From: an uncultured Rivibacter sp.
Lineage (GTDB): Bacteria > Pseudomonadota > Gammaproteobacteria > Burkholderiales > Burkholderiaceae
Length of the DNA stretch: 64,000 nt
Reading direction: 5' to 3'
NCBI GenBank assembly: GCA_946480925.1
Contig: CAMLLU010000012.1
Span: forward strand, 1-64,000
A program made the position numbers and the translations under genes. The notes under the pieces were generated by a model. The model ran no database searches. It was not told where the DNA came from and saw only the letters and a list, made by a program, of their open reading frames with translations. Position 1 is the stretch's first letter, and each line of letters opens with the position of its first letter. Shown here one piece after another: positions 28,058-36,802 of this stretch.

Positions 28058-29109
28058 CCGATCACACGTTCTTCGATCCCGCGGAGCACTCGCACCGGCG
28101 CCGCAACCCGCTGACGGGGCAATGGGTGCTGGTCTCTCCACACCGCGCCAAGCGCCCCTGGCAAGGCCAGCAGGAAGCGCCCGACACCAGCGTGCGGCCG
28201 TCGCACGACCCGCAGTGCTACCTGTGCGCCGGCAACAAGCGCGTCACCGGCGAGCAAAACCCGCAATACACCGGCACCTTCGTCTTCACCAACGACTTCG
28301 CCGCACTCATGCCCGAAGTGCCGCCGGCGGCCGCCTCGGCCCAGGCGGACCCGCTGTGGCGCACCATGAGCGCACGCGGCACCAGCCGCGTGATCTGCTT
28401 CTCGCCCGACCACGCACGCACGCTGCCCGAGCTGCCGCTGCCCGCCATCGAGCAGGTGGTCGATACCTGGTGCGAGCAGAGTGCCGAGCTCGGCCGGCAA
28501 TACCGCTGGGTGCAGGTGTTCGAGAACAAGGGCGCGGCCATGGGCTGCTCCAACCCGCACCCGCACGGCCAGATCTGGGCCACCGACTTCCTGCCCAACG
28601 AGGCCGCAGCCGAAGACCAGCACCAGCGCGCCTGGTACGCCGAGCATGGCCGCCCGCTGCTGCTCGACGTCGTCGAACGTGAGCTCCTGTCGAACGAGCG
28701 CATCGTCGTCGAAACCGAGCACTGGCTGGCCATCGTGCCGTTCTGGGCCACCTGGCCTTTCGAGACGCTGCTGCTGCCGCGCCGCGCAGTGCAGCGCCTG
28801 CCGCAACTCGACACCGCGCAGCGCGCCGACCTCGCACTGGCCGTGAAGAAGCTGACCAGCCGCTACGACAACCTGTTCCGCTGCTCGTTCCCGTACTCGA
28901 TGGGCTGGCACGGCGCACCGTTCGATGCGGACAACGCCGCACCCTGGCAGCTGCACGCGCACTTCTACCCGCCGCTGCTGCGTTCGGCTTCGGTGCGCAA
29001 GTTCATGGTCGGCTTCGAGATGCTGGCCGAAGCACAGCGCGACCTCACCCCCGAACAGGCAGCCGCGATGCTGCGCGCGCTGCCCGACGTCCACTACAGC
29101 CGGACGTGA
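28054..29109 (+). CDS. galT: Galactose-1-phosphate uridylyltransferase
   Basis: Transfers UMP from UDP-glucose to galactose-1-phosphate; 351 residues, class I like E. coli GalT (about 348). The ATG at 28054 overlaps the galE stop and gives [20 protein letters not shown]. Zinc/active-site landmarks are [24 protein letters not shown] and the catalytic NPHPHGQIW, with the C-terminal [20 protein letters not shown]. It is separated from galK by 148 bases containing a family C repeat that begins at its own stop codon. Confidence 0.96.
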   Translation: MTDHTFFDPAEHSHRRRNPLTGQWVLVSPHRAKRPWQGQQEAPDTSVRPSHDPQCYLCAGNKRVTGEQNPQYTGTFVFTNDFAALMPEVPPAAASAQADPLWRTMSARGTSRVICFSPDHARTLPELPLPAIEQVVDTWCEQSAELGRQYRWVQVFENKGAAMGCSNPHPHGQIWATDFLPNEAAAEDQHQRAWYAEHGRPLLLDVVERELLSNERIVVETEHWLAIVPFWATWPFETLLLPRRAVQRLPQLDTAQRADLALAVKKLTSRYDNLFRCSFPYSMGWHGAPFDADNAAPWQLHAHFYPPLLRSASVRKFMVGFEMLAEAQRDLTPEQAAAMLRALPDVHYSRT

Positions 29110-29215
29110 CCCACCCCCGTAGCGCCTTCGGCGCTCCCCCTCAAGGGGGCGCCGCCAGCGGCCCCGGCAAAGCCGGTTCCGCGGCGTCCGCTGGGCTGCG
29201 GCGCCTGCGGGTGAA
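29107..29215. repeat. Family C repeat after galT
   Basis: The first 39 bases (29107-29145) are the exact reverse complement of 17461-17499; both copies begin at or just beyond a stop codon. GCGCCGCCAGCGGCCCCGGC and CAAAGCCGGTTCC follow. Contains hairpin AGCGCC-TTC-GGCGCT. Confidence 0.7.
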
Positions 29216-29257
29216 TGAATTCAACAGGCTTCGAGCCGCACCGACTGCACGCCTCAC

Positions 29258-30421
29258 ATGAACTCAAACCCCACTGTCCTCACCACGGCCCGCGAGGCCT
29301 TCGAACGCGCCTTCGGGCGCTCGCCACAACGCTTCGTGCAGGCCCCCGGCCGCGTCAATCTGATCGGCGAACACACCGACTACAACGACGGCTTCGTGCT
29401 GCCCTGTGCCATCGACCGTGGCACGGTGGTCGCCGCCGCACCGCGTGACGACGCGCGGGTGCGCGTGGTGGCCGCCGACTGGCAACACGAGATCGACGAG
29501 TTCGTGCTCGACGCGCCCATCGAGCCGCGTGCCGACGCGCGCTGGCCCAACTACGTGCGCGGCGTGGTGAAGCACCTGCTCGCGCACGGCCTGCCGCTGC
29601 GCGGCCTCGACCTTGCCGTGGCCGGCGACGTGCCCTCTGGTGCCGGCCTGTCGTCTTCAGCCTCGCTGGAGGTGGCGCTGATCCAGGCCTTCAAGACCCT
29701 GCAGGGTTTCGACGAGCTCGACCCGACGACCATGGCGCTGATCGCGCAAGCCGCCGAGAACCGCTTCGTCGGCTGCAACTGCGGGATCATGGACCAGCTC
29801 ATCTCGGCACGCGGCGAGACGGGTCACGCGCTGCTCATCGACTGCCGCTCGCTCGAAGCGAAGCCGGTCGTGCTGCCCGCGGGCGTGGCGGTCATGATCG
29901 TGGACTCGCGCGTGCAGCGTGGGCTGGTCGAAAGCGAATACAACACGCGCCGCCGCCAGTGCGAAGCCGCTGCCGCCGCCCTGGGCGTGAAGGCTCTGCG
30001 CGACGTGACGCCCGAAGTGCTGGCCGCGCGCGGCCACGAGCTCGAGCCGTTGGTGCTGCGCCGTGCGCGCCACGTCGTCAGCGAGAATCAGCGCACCCTC
30101 GACGCCGCGCAGGCACTGGCCAGCGGCGACCTCCGGACCATGGGCCAGCTGATGGCCGATTCCCACATTTCGATGCGCGACGATTTCGAGATCACCGTGC
30201 CCCCGATCGACCAGCTGGTCGAGTTGCTGCAGCAGGCCATCGGCAAAGAGGGCGGCGCCCGCATGACCGGCGGCGGCTTCGGCGGCTGCGTGGTCGCGCT
30301 GCTGCCCGAGTCGCGCGTCGGGGCCGCACAGGAAGCCGTGCTGCGCAGCTACCGCGCGCCCAATGGCGAGGCCGCGAGCATCCACCTGTGCCGCGCCGCC
30401 TCGGGAGCCGGCGCGCTGTGA
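29258..30421 (+). CDS. galK: Galactokinase
   Basis: Phosphorylates alpha-galactose; GHMP kinase of 387 residues. Motif 1 [20 protein letters not shown] (residues 29-48) is the galactokinase signature; the ATP loop is [19 protein letters not shown], and motif 3 [15 protein letters not shown]. An in-frame longer start exists in a repeat, but [20 protein letters not shown] is the natural N-terminus. The stop lies 1 base before the lacI-type regulator's ATG, so regulator and kinase are co-transcribed. Confidence 0.96.
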   Translation: MNSNPTVLTTAREAFERAFGRSPQRFVQAPGRVNLIGEHTDYNDGFVLPCAIDRGTVVAAAPRDDARVRVVAADWQHEIDEFVLDAPIEPRADARWPNYVRGVVKHLLAHGLPLRGLDLAVAGDVPSGAGLSSSASLEVALIQAFKTLQGFDELDPTTMALIAQAAENRFVGCNCGIMDQLISARGETGHALLIDCRSLEAKPVVLPAGVAVMIVDSRVQRGLVESEYNTRRRQCEAAAAALGVKALRDVTPEVLAARGHELEPLVLRRARHVVSENQRTLDAAQALASGDLRTMGQLMADSHISMRDDFEITVPPIDQLVELLQQAIGKEGGARMTGGGFGGCVVALLPESRVGAAQEAVLRSYRAPNGEAASIHLCRAASGAGAL

Positions 30422-30422
30422 C

Positions 30423-31445
30423 ATGACCACCATCGTCGAAGTCGCACAGCACGCGGGCGTTACCGCGGCCACCGTCTCGAACGTGCTGCGCGGGCGCGGC
30501 AAGGTGGGCGCGGCCACGCGGGCCCGCGTGCTGGCCGCGGTGGAAGAGCTGGGCTACCGGCCCAACCTGAACGCGCGCGCCTTGGTCGAGGGCAGGCCTT
30601 CGACCATCGCCATGGTCGTTTCCAGCATCGCCAACCCGTTCTACCCGGAGTTCGCACTCGCGGCCGAGCAGGCGGTGCGCAAGCTGGGCTACTTCCTCAT
30701 CGTCTGCAACACCAACGACGACCCCGTGCAGGAAAAGGCCTACCTCGACGCCGTGGGCGGCTCGCTGGCGCACGGCGTGCTCGTGATGAACGCCGACTTC
30801 GTGCAGATCGACGAGCTGCTTTCGCTGCGCCAGCGCGGCGTGCCGGTCGTGCTGTGCATGTGGGAAAAGCCGGACGAACCGCCCGCGCTGCCCTGCGTGG
30901 CGGTGGACTTCCAGCGCGCCGGCGTGATCGCCGCCGAACACCTCATCAAGCTCGGCCACCAGCGCATCGGCGCGGTGGTGGGCAGCGAGCCGAGCGGCAA
31001 CCACATCTGGCGCTACCGCGGCTTCTGCGAGGCGCTCGAACGTGCCGGCATTGCGCACGACCCGGCTGCCGCGCACTTCGGCCACGACACCATCGACGCT
31101 GGCCGCAGCGCGGCCCATGCGCTGCTCGCGGCCGTGCCCGACCTCACGGCCATCTTCGTGTCGAACGACCTGCCGGCCATCGGCGTGCTGCAGGCCGCGG
31201 CCGACCTGGGCCTCGACGTGCCGCAAGACCTTTCGGTCATCGGCATCACCGACATCCAGCTCGCTCACCAGGTGCGTCCCGCGCTGACGACCGTGTCGGT
31301 GCCCACGGACGAAGCCGCCGAACTCGCGGTGGCGATGATGATGGACATGATCCGCCACCAGGGCGAAACCGCACCGGCCTCGGTGCGCACGACCTCTGCG
31401 CCGCGCCTGGTGGTGCGCGCCTCGACTGCTCGGGCACCTCGTTGA
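30423..31445 (+). CDS. ganR: LacI-family transcriptional regulator, probable galactan-locus repressor
   Basis: 340 residues. The N-terminal helix-turn-helix and hinge (1-58) read MTTIVEVAQHAGVTAATVSN and LGYRPNLNARALVEGR, the LacI DNA-binding pattern with the AR-L hinge. A type I periplasmic-binding effector domain follows (IAMVVSSIANPFYPE, VAVDFQRAG, FVSNDLPAIGVLQAA). The gene is last in the GH42-galE-galT-galK operon and ends at a strong terminator. Three CG-centred palindromes fitting LacI-family operators lie before the porin, GH35 and GH42 genes, so local autoregulated control is likely. The inducer is unknown; galactose or galactobiose is plausible. Confidence 0.88.
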   Translation: MTTIVEVAQHAGVTAATVSNVLRGRGKVGAATRARVLAAVEELGYRPNLNARALVEGRPSTIAMVVSSIANPFYPEFALAAEQAVRKLGYFLIVCNTNDDPVQEKAYLDAVGGSLAHGVLVMNADFVQIDELLSLRQRGVPVVLCMWEKPDEPPALPCVAVDFQRAGVIAAEHLIKLGHQRIGAVVGSEPSGNHIWRYRGFCEALERAGIAHDPAAAHFGHDTIDAGRSAAHALLAAVPDLTAIFVSNDLPAIGVLQAAADLGLDVPQDLSVIGITDIQLAHQVRPALTTVSVPTDEAAELAVAMMMDMIRHQGETAPASVRTTSAPRLVVRASTARAPR

Positions 31446-31455
31446 CAATGCGGGT

Positions 31456-31490
31456 GCGAAAAGGCCGGCAGCAGCCGGCCTTTTCGCATA
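31456..31490 (+). terminator. Rho-independent terminator of the GH42-gal operon
   Basis: A perfect 14-bp stem (arm GCGAAAAGGCCGGC at 31456-31469, loop AGCA, second arm 31474-31487) with the T-run TTTT inside the second arm. It lies 10 bases after the regulator stop. Confidence 0.85.
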
Positions 31491-31547
31491 GGGATGCGGC
31501 GGTGCCCATTGGGCGCACCGTCGTCAGTCAACGAAAAGAAATCCGAT

Positions 31548-32846
31548 ATGTCGACCAAAGCAAAACTTTCCCTCAGCCTGCTGTTGAGCCTGGCTGCCCT
31601 CGCGACCGCCTGCGGCGGTGACGATGGCGAGGATTCGCCCCAGACCCCGGAGTCCACGGCGGCCGCTGCACCAGCCAGCACGGCAAGCCGCCCGCAGTTC
31701 AGCGATGCACAGGCACTCGACTACACCGTGGCCAAGTACCTGGCCCAGGCCGGCACGCTGACCGGCCCCGACGGTGAAGGCCTCACCACCGACAACTGGC
31801 TGCCCCCAGCCATCGGCGACGTGGCCGGCTTCACGCCGACCTTTACCGTGGCGGCAGACGGCAGCGGCACGCACACCACCGTGCAGGCGGCCATCGACGC
31901 GGTGCCCGCGGCCAGCGCGAGCAGCACGCGCGCGTACATCCTCGTGAAGCCCGGCACCTACCGCGAAGTGGTGTGCGCCATCGACAAGGCGCCCTTCACG
32001 CTGTACGGCACCTCGGCCGATGCGAGCGAGGTCGTCATCGTGAACGGCAACTACAACGGCAAGGCCAAGACGGCCAACGTCGATTCGGGCAACCCGTGCT
32101 TCCCCAACATCGATGGCGCCACCTACGGCACCGGCGGCAGCGCCACGGTGGCGATCTACAGCAACGAGTTCCAGGCCAAGAACGTGAGCTTCGCCAACGA
32201 CGCGATGGCCGGTGTGACGCACGGCGCCGGCTACCCGGCCGGTGCTTCGCGCTCTGGCGGTGCACAGGCCGTGGCGCTGATGACGCTGGGCGACAAACTG
32301 GTGTTCGAAAACGTTCGCGTGCTGGGCAACCAGGACACCCTGCTCGTGAGGTCCAAGTTGGGCACCAAGGACTCCCCGCTCGTGACGTCCGTATCGGTCA
32401 ACAGTGTGATGCGGGCCTATTTCAAGGCCAGCTACGTCGAGGGGGACACCGACTTCATCTTCGGTGACGGAGTGATGGTGTTCGACCAGTGCCGCATCCA
32501 CTTCCTGAGCACGCGCCTGCTCACCGAACTGCCTGTCACCACGATGTTCGCGCCCAGCACGATGCCCAACAACCGCTACGGCATGCTCGTGAACGCGAGC
32601 CAGCTCACCGCAGACGCGGGCGCGGTGGCCAACACCATCTATTTCGGCCGTTCGTGGGACGAAGGCGTGCCCAAAGGCACCTACGTGGCCGGCACCTCGC
32701 CCAACGGCCAGGCGCTGGTGCGCAACAGCACCCTCGGCTCGCACATCCGAACGCTCGACCCATGGGGCAACTCCACCTCGGGCCGTGCATTCAGCGCCGA
32801 GGGCAACCGTTTCGCCGAATACGGCAACACGCAGGCCTCGCCCTGA
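31548..32846 (+). CDS. Pectinesterase, CE8 (lipoprotein)
   Basis: Removes methyl esters from pectin homogalacturonan. 432 residues; the ATG at 31548 gives MSTKAKLSLSLLLSLAALATACGGD, a lipoprotein-type leader with Cys24, so the enzyme is probably anchored in the outer membrane. The CE8 parallel beta-helix starts about residue 100 (FTVAADGSGTHTTVQAAIDA). Family motifs: GTYREVV, the QD pair in LGNQDTLL, catalytic Asp in YVEGDTDFIFG, and GRSWDEG near the end in place of the usual GRPW. It follows the gan operon terminator and stands alone. It fits a pectin-consuming lifestyle, because galactan is a pectin side chain. Confidence 0.88.
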   Translation: MSTKAKLSLSLLLSLAALATACGGDDGEDSPQTPESTAAAAPASTASRPQFSDAQALDYTVAKYLAQAGTLTGPDGEGLTTDNWLPPAIGDVAGFTPTFTVAADGSGTHTTVQAAIDAVPAASASSTRAYILVKPGTYREVVCAIDKAPFTLYGTSADASEVVIVNGNYNGKAKTANVDSGNPCFPNIDGATYGTGGSATVAIYSNEFQAKNVSFANDAMAGVTHGAGYPAGASRSGGAQAVALMTLGDKLVFENVRVLGNQDTLLVRSKLGTKDSPLVTSVSVNSVMRAYFKASYVEGDTDFIFGDGVMVFDQCRIHFLSTRLLTELPVTTMFAPSTMPNNRYGMLVNASQLTADAGAVANTIYFGRSWDEGVPKGTYVAGTSPNGQALVRNSTLGSHIRTLDPWGNSTSGRAFSAEGNRFAEYGNTQASP

Positions 32847-32879
32847 GTCCGACGTTGGGCGCCTCCTGACAGGTCGTTC

Positions 32880-32972
32880 TTCACCACGGAGGCGCGGAGA
32901 ACGCGGAGGCTCGCGGAGAAATAGCAAGCTTTCCCTCGGCGGTCCTCCGCGTTCTCGCGTCTCCGCGGTGAA
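32880..32972. repeat. Family B palindromic repeat, copy 3
   Basis: 93 bp with TTCACCACGG at one end and CCGCGGTGAA at the other, same length and layout as copies at 12712 and 18460. It lies after the pectinesterase gene. Confidence 0.8.
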
Positions 32973-33002
32973 TGCATTCGCTCACAAGGAAACGCCGGGC
33001 CG

Positions 33003-33064
33003 CCCCAAGTTTCCTTGACCCCCGCGGGGGGCGGGCTGGGCGCAGCCCGGCCCTGGGGGCGCTC
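33003..33064. repeat. GC-rich hairpin repeat
   Basis: CCCCCGCGGGGGG and GGGCTGGGCGCAGCCC hairpins in tandem, filling the gap between the convergent pectinesterase and SDR genes. Possible bidirectional terminator. Confidence 0.45.
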
Positions 33065-33075
33065 TCAACGATCCG

Positions 33076-33858
33076 CTAACTCCACCCACCATCCACCTTG
33101 AACTCCTGGGCCGTGCACAGCCGGCTGTCGTCGGCGGCGAGGAACAGCACCATCGTCGCCACGTCGTGCGGCTGCAGCTTGTCGGGCAGGCACTGGGCGC
33201 GCATCAGCTCGCGTTCGCTCTCGGGGTTGAGCCACAGCTTGCGCTGCCTCTCTGTCATCACCCAGCCGGGCGACACCGTGTTGATGCGGATGCGGTGCTC
33301 GCCCAGCGGCGCCGCGAGCCCTCGCGTGAGCCCGTTGACCGACGACTTAGCGATCGCATAGCACGGGTAGGCGCCGTCGCGCCGCTGCCAGCCGGTGGAG
33401 CCGATGTTGATGACCGAGCCGCCGCCCAGCCGCTTCATGCCCGGCACCACCGCCTGGATGGCGAAGAACGCCGGGCGCTCGTTGATCGCCATGCGCTGGT
33501 CGTAGTACTCGGGCGTCACCGATTCCAGCGTGTGGCGGTCGTCGCTGGCCACGTTGTTGACCAGCGCGTCGAAGTCGCCTTCGAGCACCTGGGCCGCATC
33601 GGCGATTGCCGCCTGCAGGGCCGCGATGTCGCTCACGTCGCACCGGCGCCACCACGGCGCGGGCAGGCCAGCTTCGGCCAGCCGGCCTGCGAGCTCGCGG
33701 CTCGCGGCCTCGGCCACGTCGACGAACGCCACGTGGGCGCCCTGCACCGCAAACGCTTCGACGATGGCCGCACCAATGCCGGAACCGCCTCCGGTCACGA
33801 ACACGCGAGCGCCTTGCAGGCTGGGGTAACGGCCGGTCGTGGCCGGGGAAAAGCTCAT
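33076..33858 (-). CDS. SDR-family sugar dehydrogenase (candidate L-arabinose/D-galactose 1-dehydrogenase)
   Basis: Short-chain dehydrogenase, 260 residues. Cofactor loop FVTGGGSGIGAAIVEAF (19-35), acidic residue after beta-2 (FVDVAE) favouring NAD, NNVAS in place of NNAG, catalytic Ser in INIGSTGWQ and Tyr-Lys in YAIAKSS. The C-terminus QEFKVDGGWS is common in aldose and related SDRs. It is divergent from the L-arabonate dehydratase gene across a region with a perfect palindrome, so I infer oxidation of L-arabinose (or galactose) to the lactone as the pathway's first step. Many SDRs look alike, so the substrate is uncertain. Confidence 0.8.
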   Translation of the reverse strand: MSFSPATTGRYPSLQGARVFVTGGGSGIGAAIVEAFAVQGAHVAFVDVAEAASRELAGRLAEAGLPAPWWRRCDVSDIAALQAAIADAAQVLEGDFDALVNNVASDDRHTLESVTPEYYDQRMAINERPAFFAIQAVVPGMKRLGGGSVINIGSTGWQRRDGAYPCYAIAKSSVNGLTRGLAAPLGEHRIRINTVSPGWVMTERQRKLWLNPESERELMRAQCLPDKLQPHDVATMVLFLAADDSRLCTAQEFKVDGGWS

Positions 33859-33872
33859 GGTTGTCTCCTTTT

Positions 33873-33933
33873 GCCCCCAGGACGCCCTGGGCGTCAGCCC
33901 CCCTGAGTCGTCGCCTTGGGGCGGCCCGGCGGC
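33873..33933. repeat. GC-rich repeat in the SDR/dehydratase promoter region
   Basis: CCAGGACGCCCTGG hairpin and CTTGGGGCGGCCCGGCGGC, the latter shared with 5726-5745 and (inverted) 54993-55010. Confidence 0.5.
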
Positions 33934-33951
33934 AACTGCTATACGAGTTTT

Positions 33952-33966
33952 GGCATGTCACATGCC
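33952..33966. promoter_or_regulatory. Perfect 15-bp palindrome between SDR and arabonate dehydratase genes
   Basis: GGCATGT-C-ACATGCC, in a short A/T-rich stretch (33934-34000) between divergent genes. It is not of the LacI type seen in the galactan locus. Upstream TGCTATACGAGTTTTGG (33937-33953) resembles TTGCTATATACGATTTGGG at 6915. A likely operator for an unidentified regulator, or for GbpR. Confidence 0.5.
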
Positions 33967-34050
33967 GATTTCTTTATTTTTCCAATATCAGTGTGCGGCC
34001 GTAGCATCCGCCCCGTCAAGAGAGCAAGACGCCCGCGAGGAGACACGACG

Positions 34051-35772
34051 ATGGATGCCAAAAAGCCGCCGCGCCGCAGCCAGGCCTGGTTCGGCAAGGA
34101 CGACCGCGACGGCTTCGTGCACCGCAGCTGGATCAAGAACCAGGGCTACCCGCACGATCTGCTCGATGGCCGCCCGGTCATCGGCATTTGCAACACCTGG
34201 AGCGAGCTCACGCCCTGCAACGGCCACTTCCGCGAGCTGGCCGAGTTCGTGAAGCGCGGGGTGTACGAAGCGGGCGGCTTCCCGCTCGAGTTCCCGGTCA
34301 TGAGCCTGGGCGAGACGCAGCTGCGGCCCACGGCCATGCTGTTCCGCAACCTCGCGTCGATGGACGTCGAGGAATCCATTCGCGGCAACCCCATCGACGG
34401 CGTGGTGCTGCTGATGGGCTGCGACAAGACCACACCCGCGTTGCTCATGGGCGCGGCCAGCTGCGACCTGCCGACCATCGGCCTGTCCGGCGGCCCCATG
34501 CTCAACGGCAAGTTCCGCGGCCAGGACATCGGCTCCGGCACCGGTGTGTGGAAGATGAGCGAAATGGTGCGCGCCGGCGAGATGACGAAGGAAGACTTCA
34601 CCGCCGCCGAGAGCTGCATGCACCGCTCCAAAGGCAGCTGCATGACCATGGGCACGGCTTCCACGATGGCCAGCATGGTCGAGGCGCTGGGCATGTCGCT
34701 GCCCGAGAACGCCGCCCTTCCGGCGGCCGACACGCGCCGCAACCGCCTCGCGCAGCTCACCGGCCGGCGCATCGTCGAAATGGTGAAAGAAGACCTGCGC
34801 ATGTCGAAGGTCCTCACGCGCACCGCCTTCGAAAACGCCATCCGCACCAATGCGGCGATCGGCGGCTCCACCAACGCGGTGATCCACCTGCTGGCGGTGG
34901 CCGGGCGCATCGGCGTGGACCTCAAGCTCGACGACTGGGACCGCCTGGGCGCCGAAGTACCCTGCCTCGTGAACCTGCAGCCCTCGGGTCAGTACCTCAT
35001 GGAGGACTTCTGCTACGCCGGCGGCCTGCCCGCGGTGATGCGCGAGATCTCGCACCTGCTCGAGCTCGAAGCGCCCACGGTGAACGGCAAGACCATCGGC
35101 GAGAACATCGCCAACGCCCCGTGCTGGAACCGCGAGGTGATCCGCCCGCTGGACCAGCCCTTCAAGTCGGCGGCGGGCATCGCCGTGCTGCGCGGCAACC
35201 TTGCGCCCGACGGCGCCGTGATCAAGCCCTCGGCGGCCTCCGACCACCTGCTCAAGCACCGTGGCCGCGCCGTGGTGTTCGAGAGCATCGAAGAGTTCCA
35301 CGAGCGCATCAACGACGAATCGCTCGACGTCGACGAGACCTGCGTGCTCGTGCTCAAGAACTGCGGCCCGCGCGGCTACCCCGGCATGGCCGAGGTGGGC
35401 AACATGCCGCTGCCGCCCAAGGTGCTGCGCAAGGGCATCACCGACATGGTCCGCATCTCCGACGCGCGCATGAGCGGCACCGCCTACGGCACCGTGGTGC
35501 TGCACACCTCGCCCGAAGCGGCGGCCGGCGGCCCGCTGGCCCTGGTGCGCAACGGCGACGTGATCGAGCTCGACGTGGCCGCGCGCCGCCTGCACCTGGA
35601 GGTGAGCGACGAAGAGCTGGCGCGCCGGCGCGAAGCCTGGGTCGAGCCCGAGCGGCCCAAGCGCGGCTGGTACAAGCTCTACGTGGACCACGTGCAGCAG
35701 GCCCACCTGGGCGCGGACCTCGACTTTCTTGTCGGTGCCAGCGGCGCCGACATCCCGCGCGACTCGCACTGA
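34051..35772 (+). CDS. L-arabonate dehydratase (IlvD/Edd family)
   Basis: Dehydrates L-arabonate to L-2-keto-3-deoxyarabonate; 573 residues. ATG at 34051 follows GCGAGGAGA and gives MDAKKPPRRSQAWFGKDDRD, typical of the pentonate branch of IlvD/Edd enzymes; frame extension to 33916 is not needed. Iron-sulfur ligands are present as Cys56 (TPCNGH), Cys124 (MGCDKTTPA) and Cys197 (SCMTMGT), offset by three from the characterised Rhizobium leguminosarum enzyme. RMSGTAYGTVVLH near the C-terminus is the dehydratase signature. Followed after 90 bases by the lactonase gene. D-xylonate or D-fuconate as additional substrates cannot be excluded. Confidence 0.9.
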   Translation: MDAKKPPRRSQAWFGKDDRDGFVHRSWIKNQGYPHDLLDGRPVIGICNTWSELTPCNGHFRELAEFVKRGVYEAGGFPLEFPVMSLGETQLRPTAMLFRNLASMDVEESIRGNPIDGVVLLMGCDKTTPALLMGAASCDLPTIGLSGGPMLNGKFRGQDIGSGTGVWKMSEMVRAGEMTKEDFTAAESCMHRSKGSCMTMGTASTMASMVEALGMSLPENAALPAADTRRNRLAQLTGRRIVEMVKEDLRMSKVLTRTAFENAIRTNAAIGGSTNAVIHLLAVAGRIGVDLKLDDWDRLGAEVPCLVNLQPSGQYLMEDFCYAGGLPAVMREISHLLELEAPTVNGKTIGENIANAPCWNREVIRPLDQPFKSAAGIAVLRGNLAPDGAVIKPSAASDHLLKHRGRAVVFESIEEFHERINDESLDVDETCVLVLKNCGPRGYPGMAEVGNMPLPPKVLRKGITDMVRISDARMSGTAYGTVVLHTSPEAAAGGPLALVRNGDVIELDVAARRLHLEVSDEELARRREAWVEPERPKRGWYKLYVDHVQQAHLGADLDFLVGASGADIPRDSH

Positions 35773-35862
35773 GGTGCCTCGTTTCTTCGACCCTCTTTCA
35801 GAGGCACCTTCAGCGAGTCCATCGAAAGCGCGGCCTTTTCTTCTGCAGATGAAGGCGACTCC

Positions 35863-36768
35863 ATGCTGGCTGACACCCTCCGGTTGCTGAGCGAGCCGCA
35901 ATGCGTGTGGCCCGCCGGGGCCACGCTGGGCGAAGGCACCTGCTGGTCGCAGCGCGAGCAGGTGCTCTACTGGGTGGACATCCTCGAACACCGGCTGTAC
36001 CGCTACACGCCGGCCAGCGGCGAGCAGCGTGAGTGGCGCTTCGAAGGAACCATCTCGGCCGTGGCCGAGCGCGCGCAAGAGCCAGGCCTCATCGTCACGC
36101 TGCAGCGGGGCTTCGCCTTCTTCGACCCCGCCAGCGGCACGCTGCAAAGGCTCGACGAACCCGAGCCCGAACGCACCGGCAACCGCTTCAACGACGGCAA
36201 GTGCGATGCGCAAGGCCGCTTCTGGGGCGGCACCATGGACTTCGCCTGCGAGGCCCCCACCGGCGCGCTGTACCGCTTCGACGCCCCGGGCCGCTGCACG
36301 CGTGTGTTCGACGCCCGCTTCGCCGTCACCAACGGCCCCACGTGGTCGGCCGACGGCCGCACCATGTACTTCAACGAGACCGCCGAGCGCCGCATCCATG
36401 CGTTTGACTTCGACGCGGCTTCAGGTGCCTTGTCGAACCAGCGGCTGTGGCTGCGCTTCGAAGAGGCCGACGGCTACCCCGACGGCATGACCACCGACGC
36501 GGCCGGCCGCCTGTGGATCTGCCACTGGGGCGGCGCCTGCGTCACCTGCCACGACCCGCAAAGCGGCGCGGAGTTCCTGCGCGTGAAGCTGCCCACCAGC
36601 CACATCACCAACGTCGCCTTCGGCGGCCCGGACCTGCGCACGCTGTTCATCACCAGCGCGCGGTTCGGGTTGAGCGAAGAGCAGCTGGCGCGCGAGCCGC
36701 TGGCCGGCGCCCTGTTCGCGGTGCGGGTGAGCGAGCGCGGCGCGCCGGCGCATCTGTTCGCCGGCTGA
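35863..36768 (+). CDS. SMP-30/gluconolactonase family lactonase (candidate L-arabinolactonase)
   Basis: Six-bladed beta-propeller metal-dependent lactonase, 301 residues, cytoplasmic. Metal/active-site residues of the family: Glu in TLGEGTCWS, Asn/Asp in NRFNDGKCDAQGRFWGGTM, Asn in AVTNGPTWS and Asp in GYPDGMTTDAAG. In the non-phosphorylative arabinose pathway such an enzyme opens L-arabino-gamma-lactone to L-arabonate, the substrate of the dehydratase immediately upstream. The two genes are co-directional and 90 bases apart, probably one transcript. Confidence 0.88.
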   Translation: MLADTLRLLSEPQCVWPAGATLGEGTCWSQREQVLYWVDILEHRLYRYTPASGEQREWRFEGTISAVAERAQEPGLIVTLQRGFAFFDPASGTLQRLDEPEPERTGNRFNDGKCDAQGRFWGGTMDFACEAPTGALYRFDAPGRCTRVFDARFAVTNGPTWSADGRTMYFNETAERRIHAFDFDAASGALSNQRLWLRFEEADGYPDGMTTDAAGRLWICHWGGACVTCHDPQSGAEFLRVKLPTSHITNVAFGGPDLRTLFITSARFGLSEEQLAREPLAGALFAVRVSERGAPAHLFAG

Positions 36769-36802
36769 GGCGAAGCCCCGACCGGCGCACTTCTTCGGGC
36801 CC

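Noticed and set aside
33988..36399. 803-codon minus-strand open frame opposite arabonate dehydratase and lactonase
   Set aside because: Antisense shadow of two well-supported plus-strand enzymes; composition is typical of reverse-frame GC-rich DNA.
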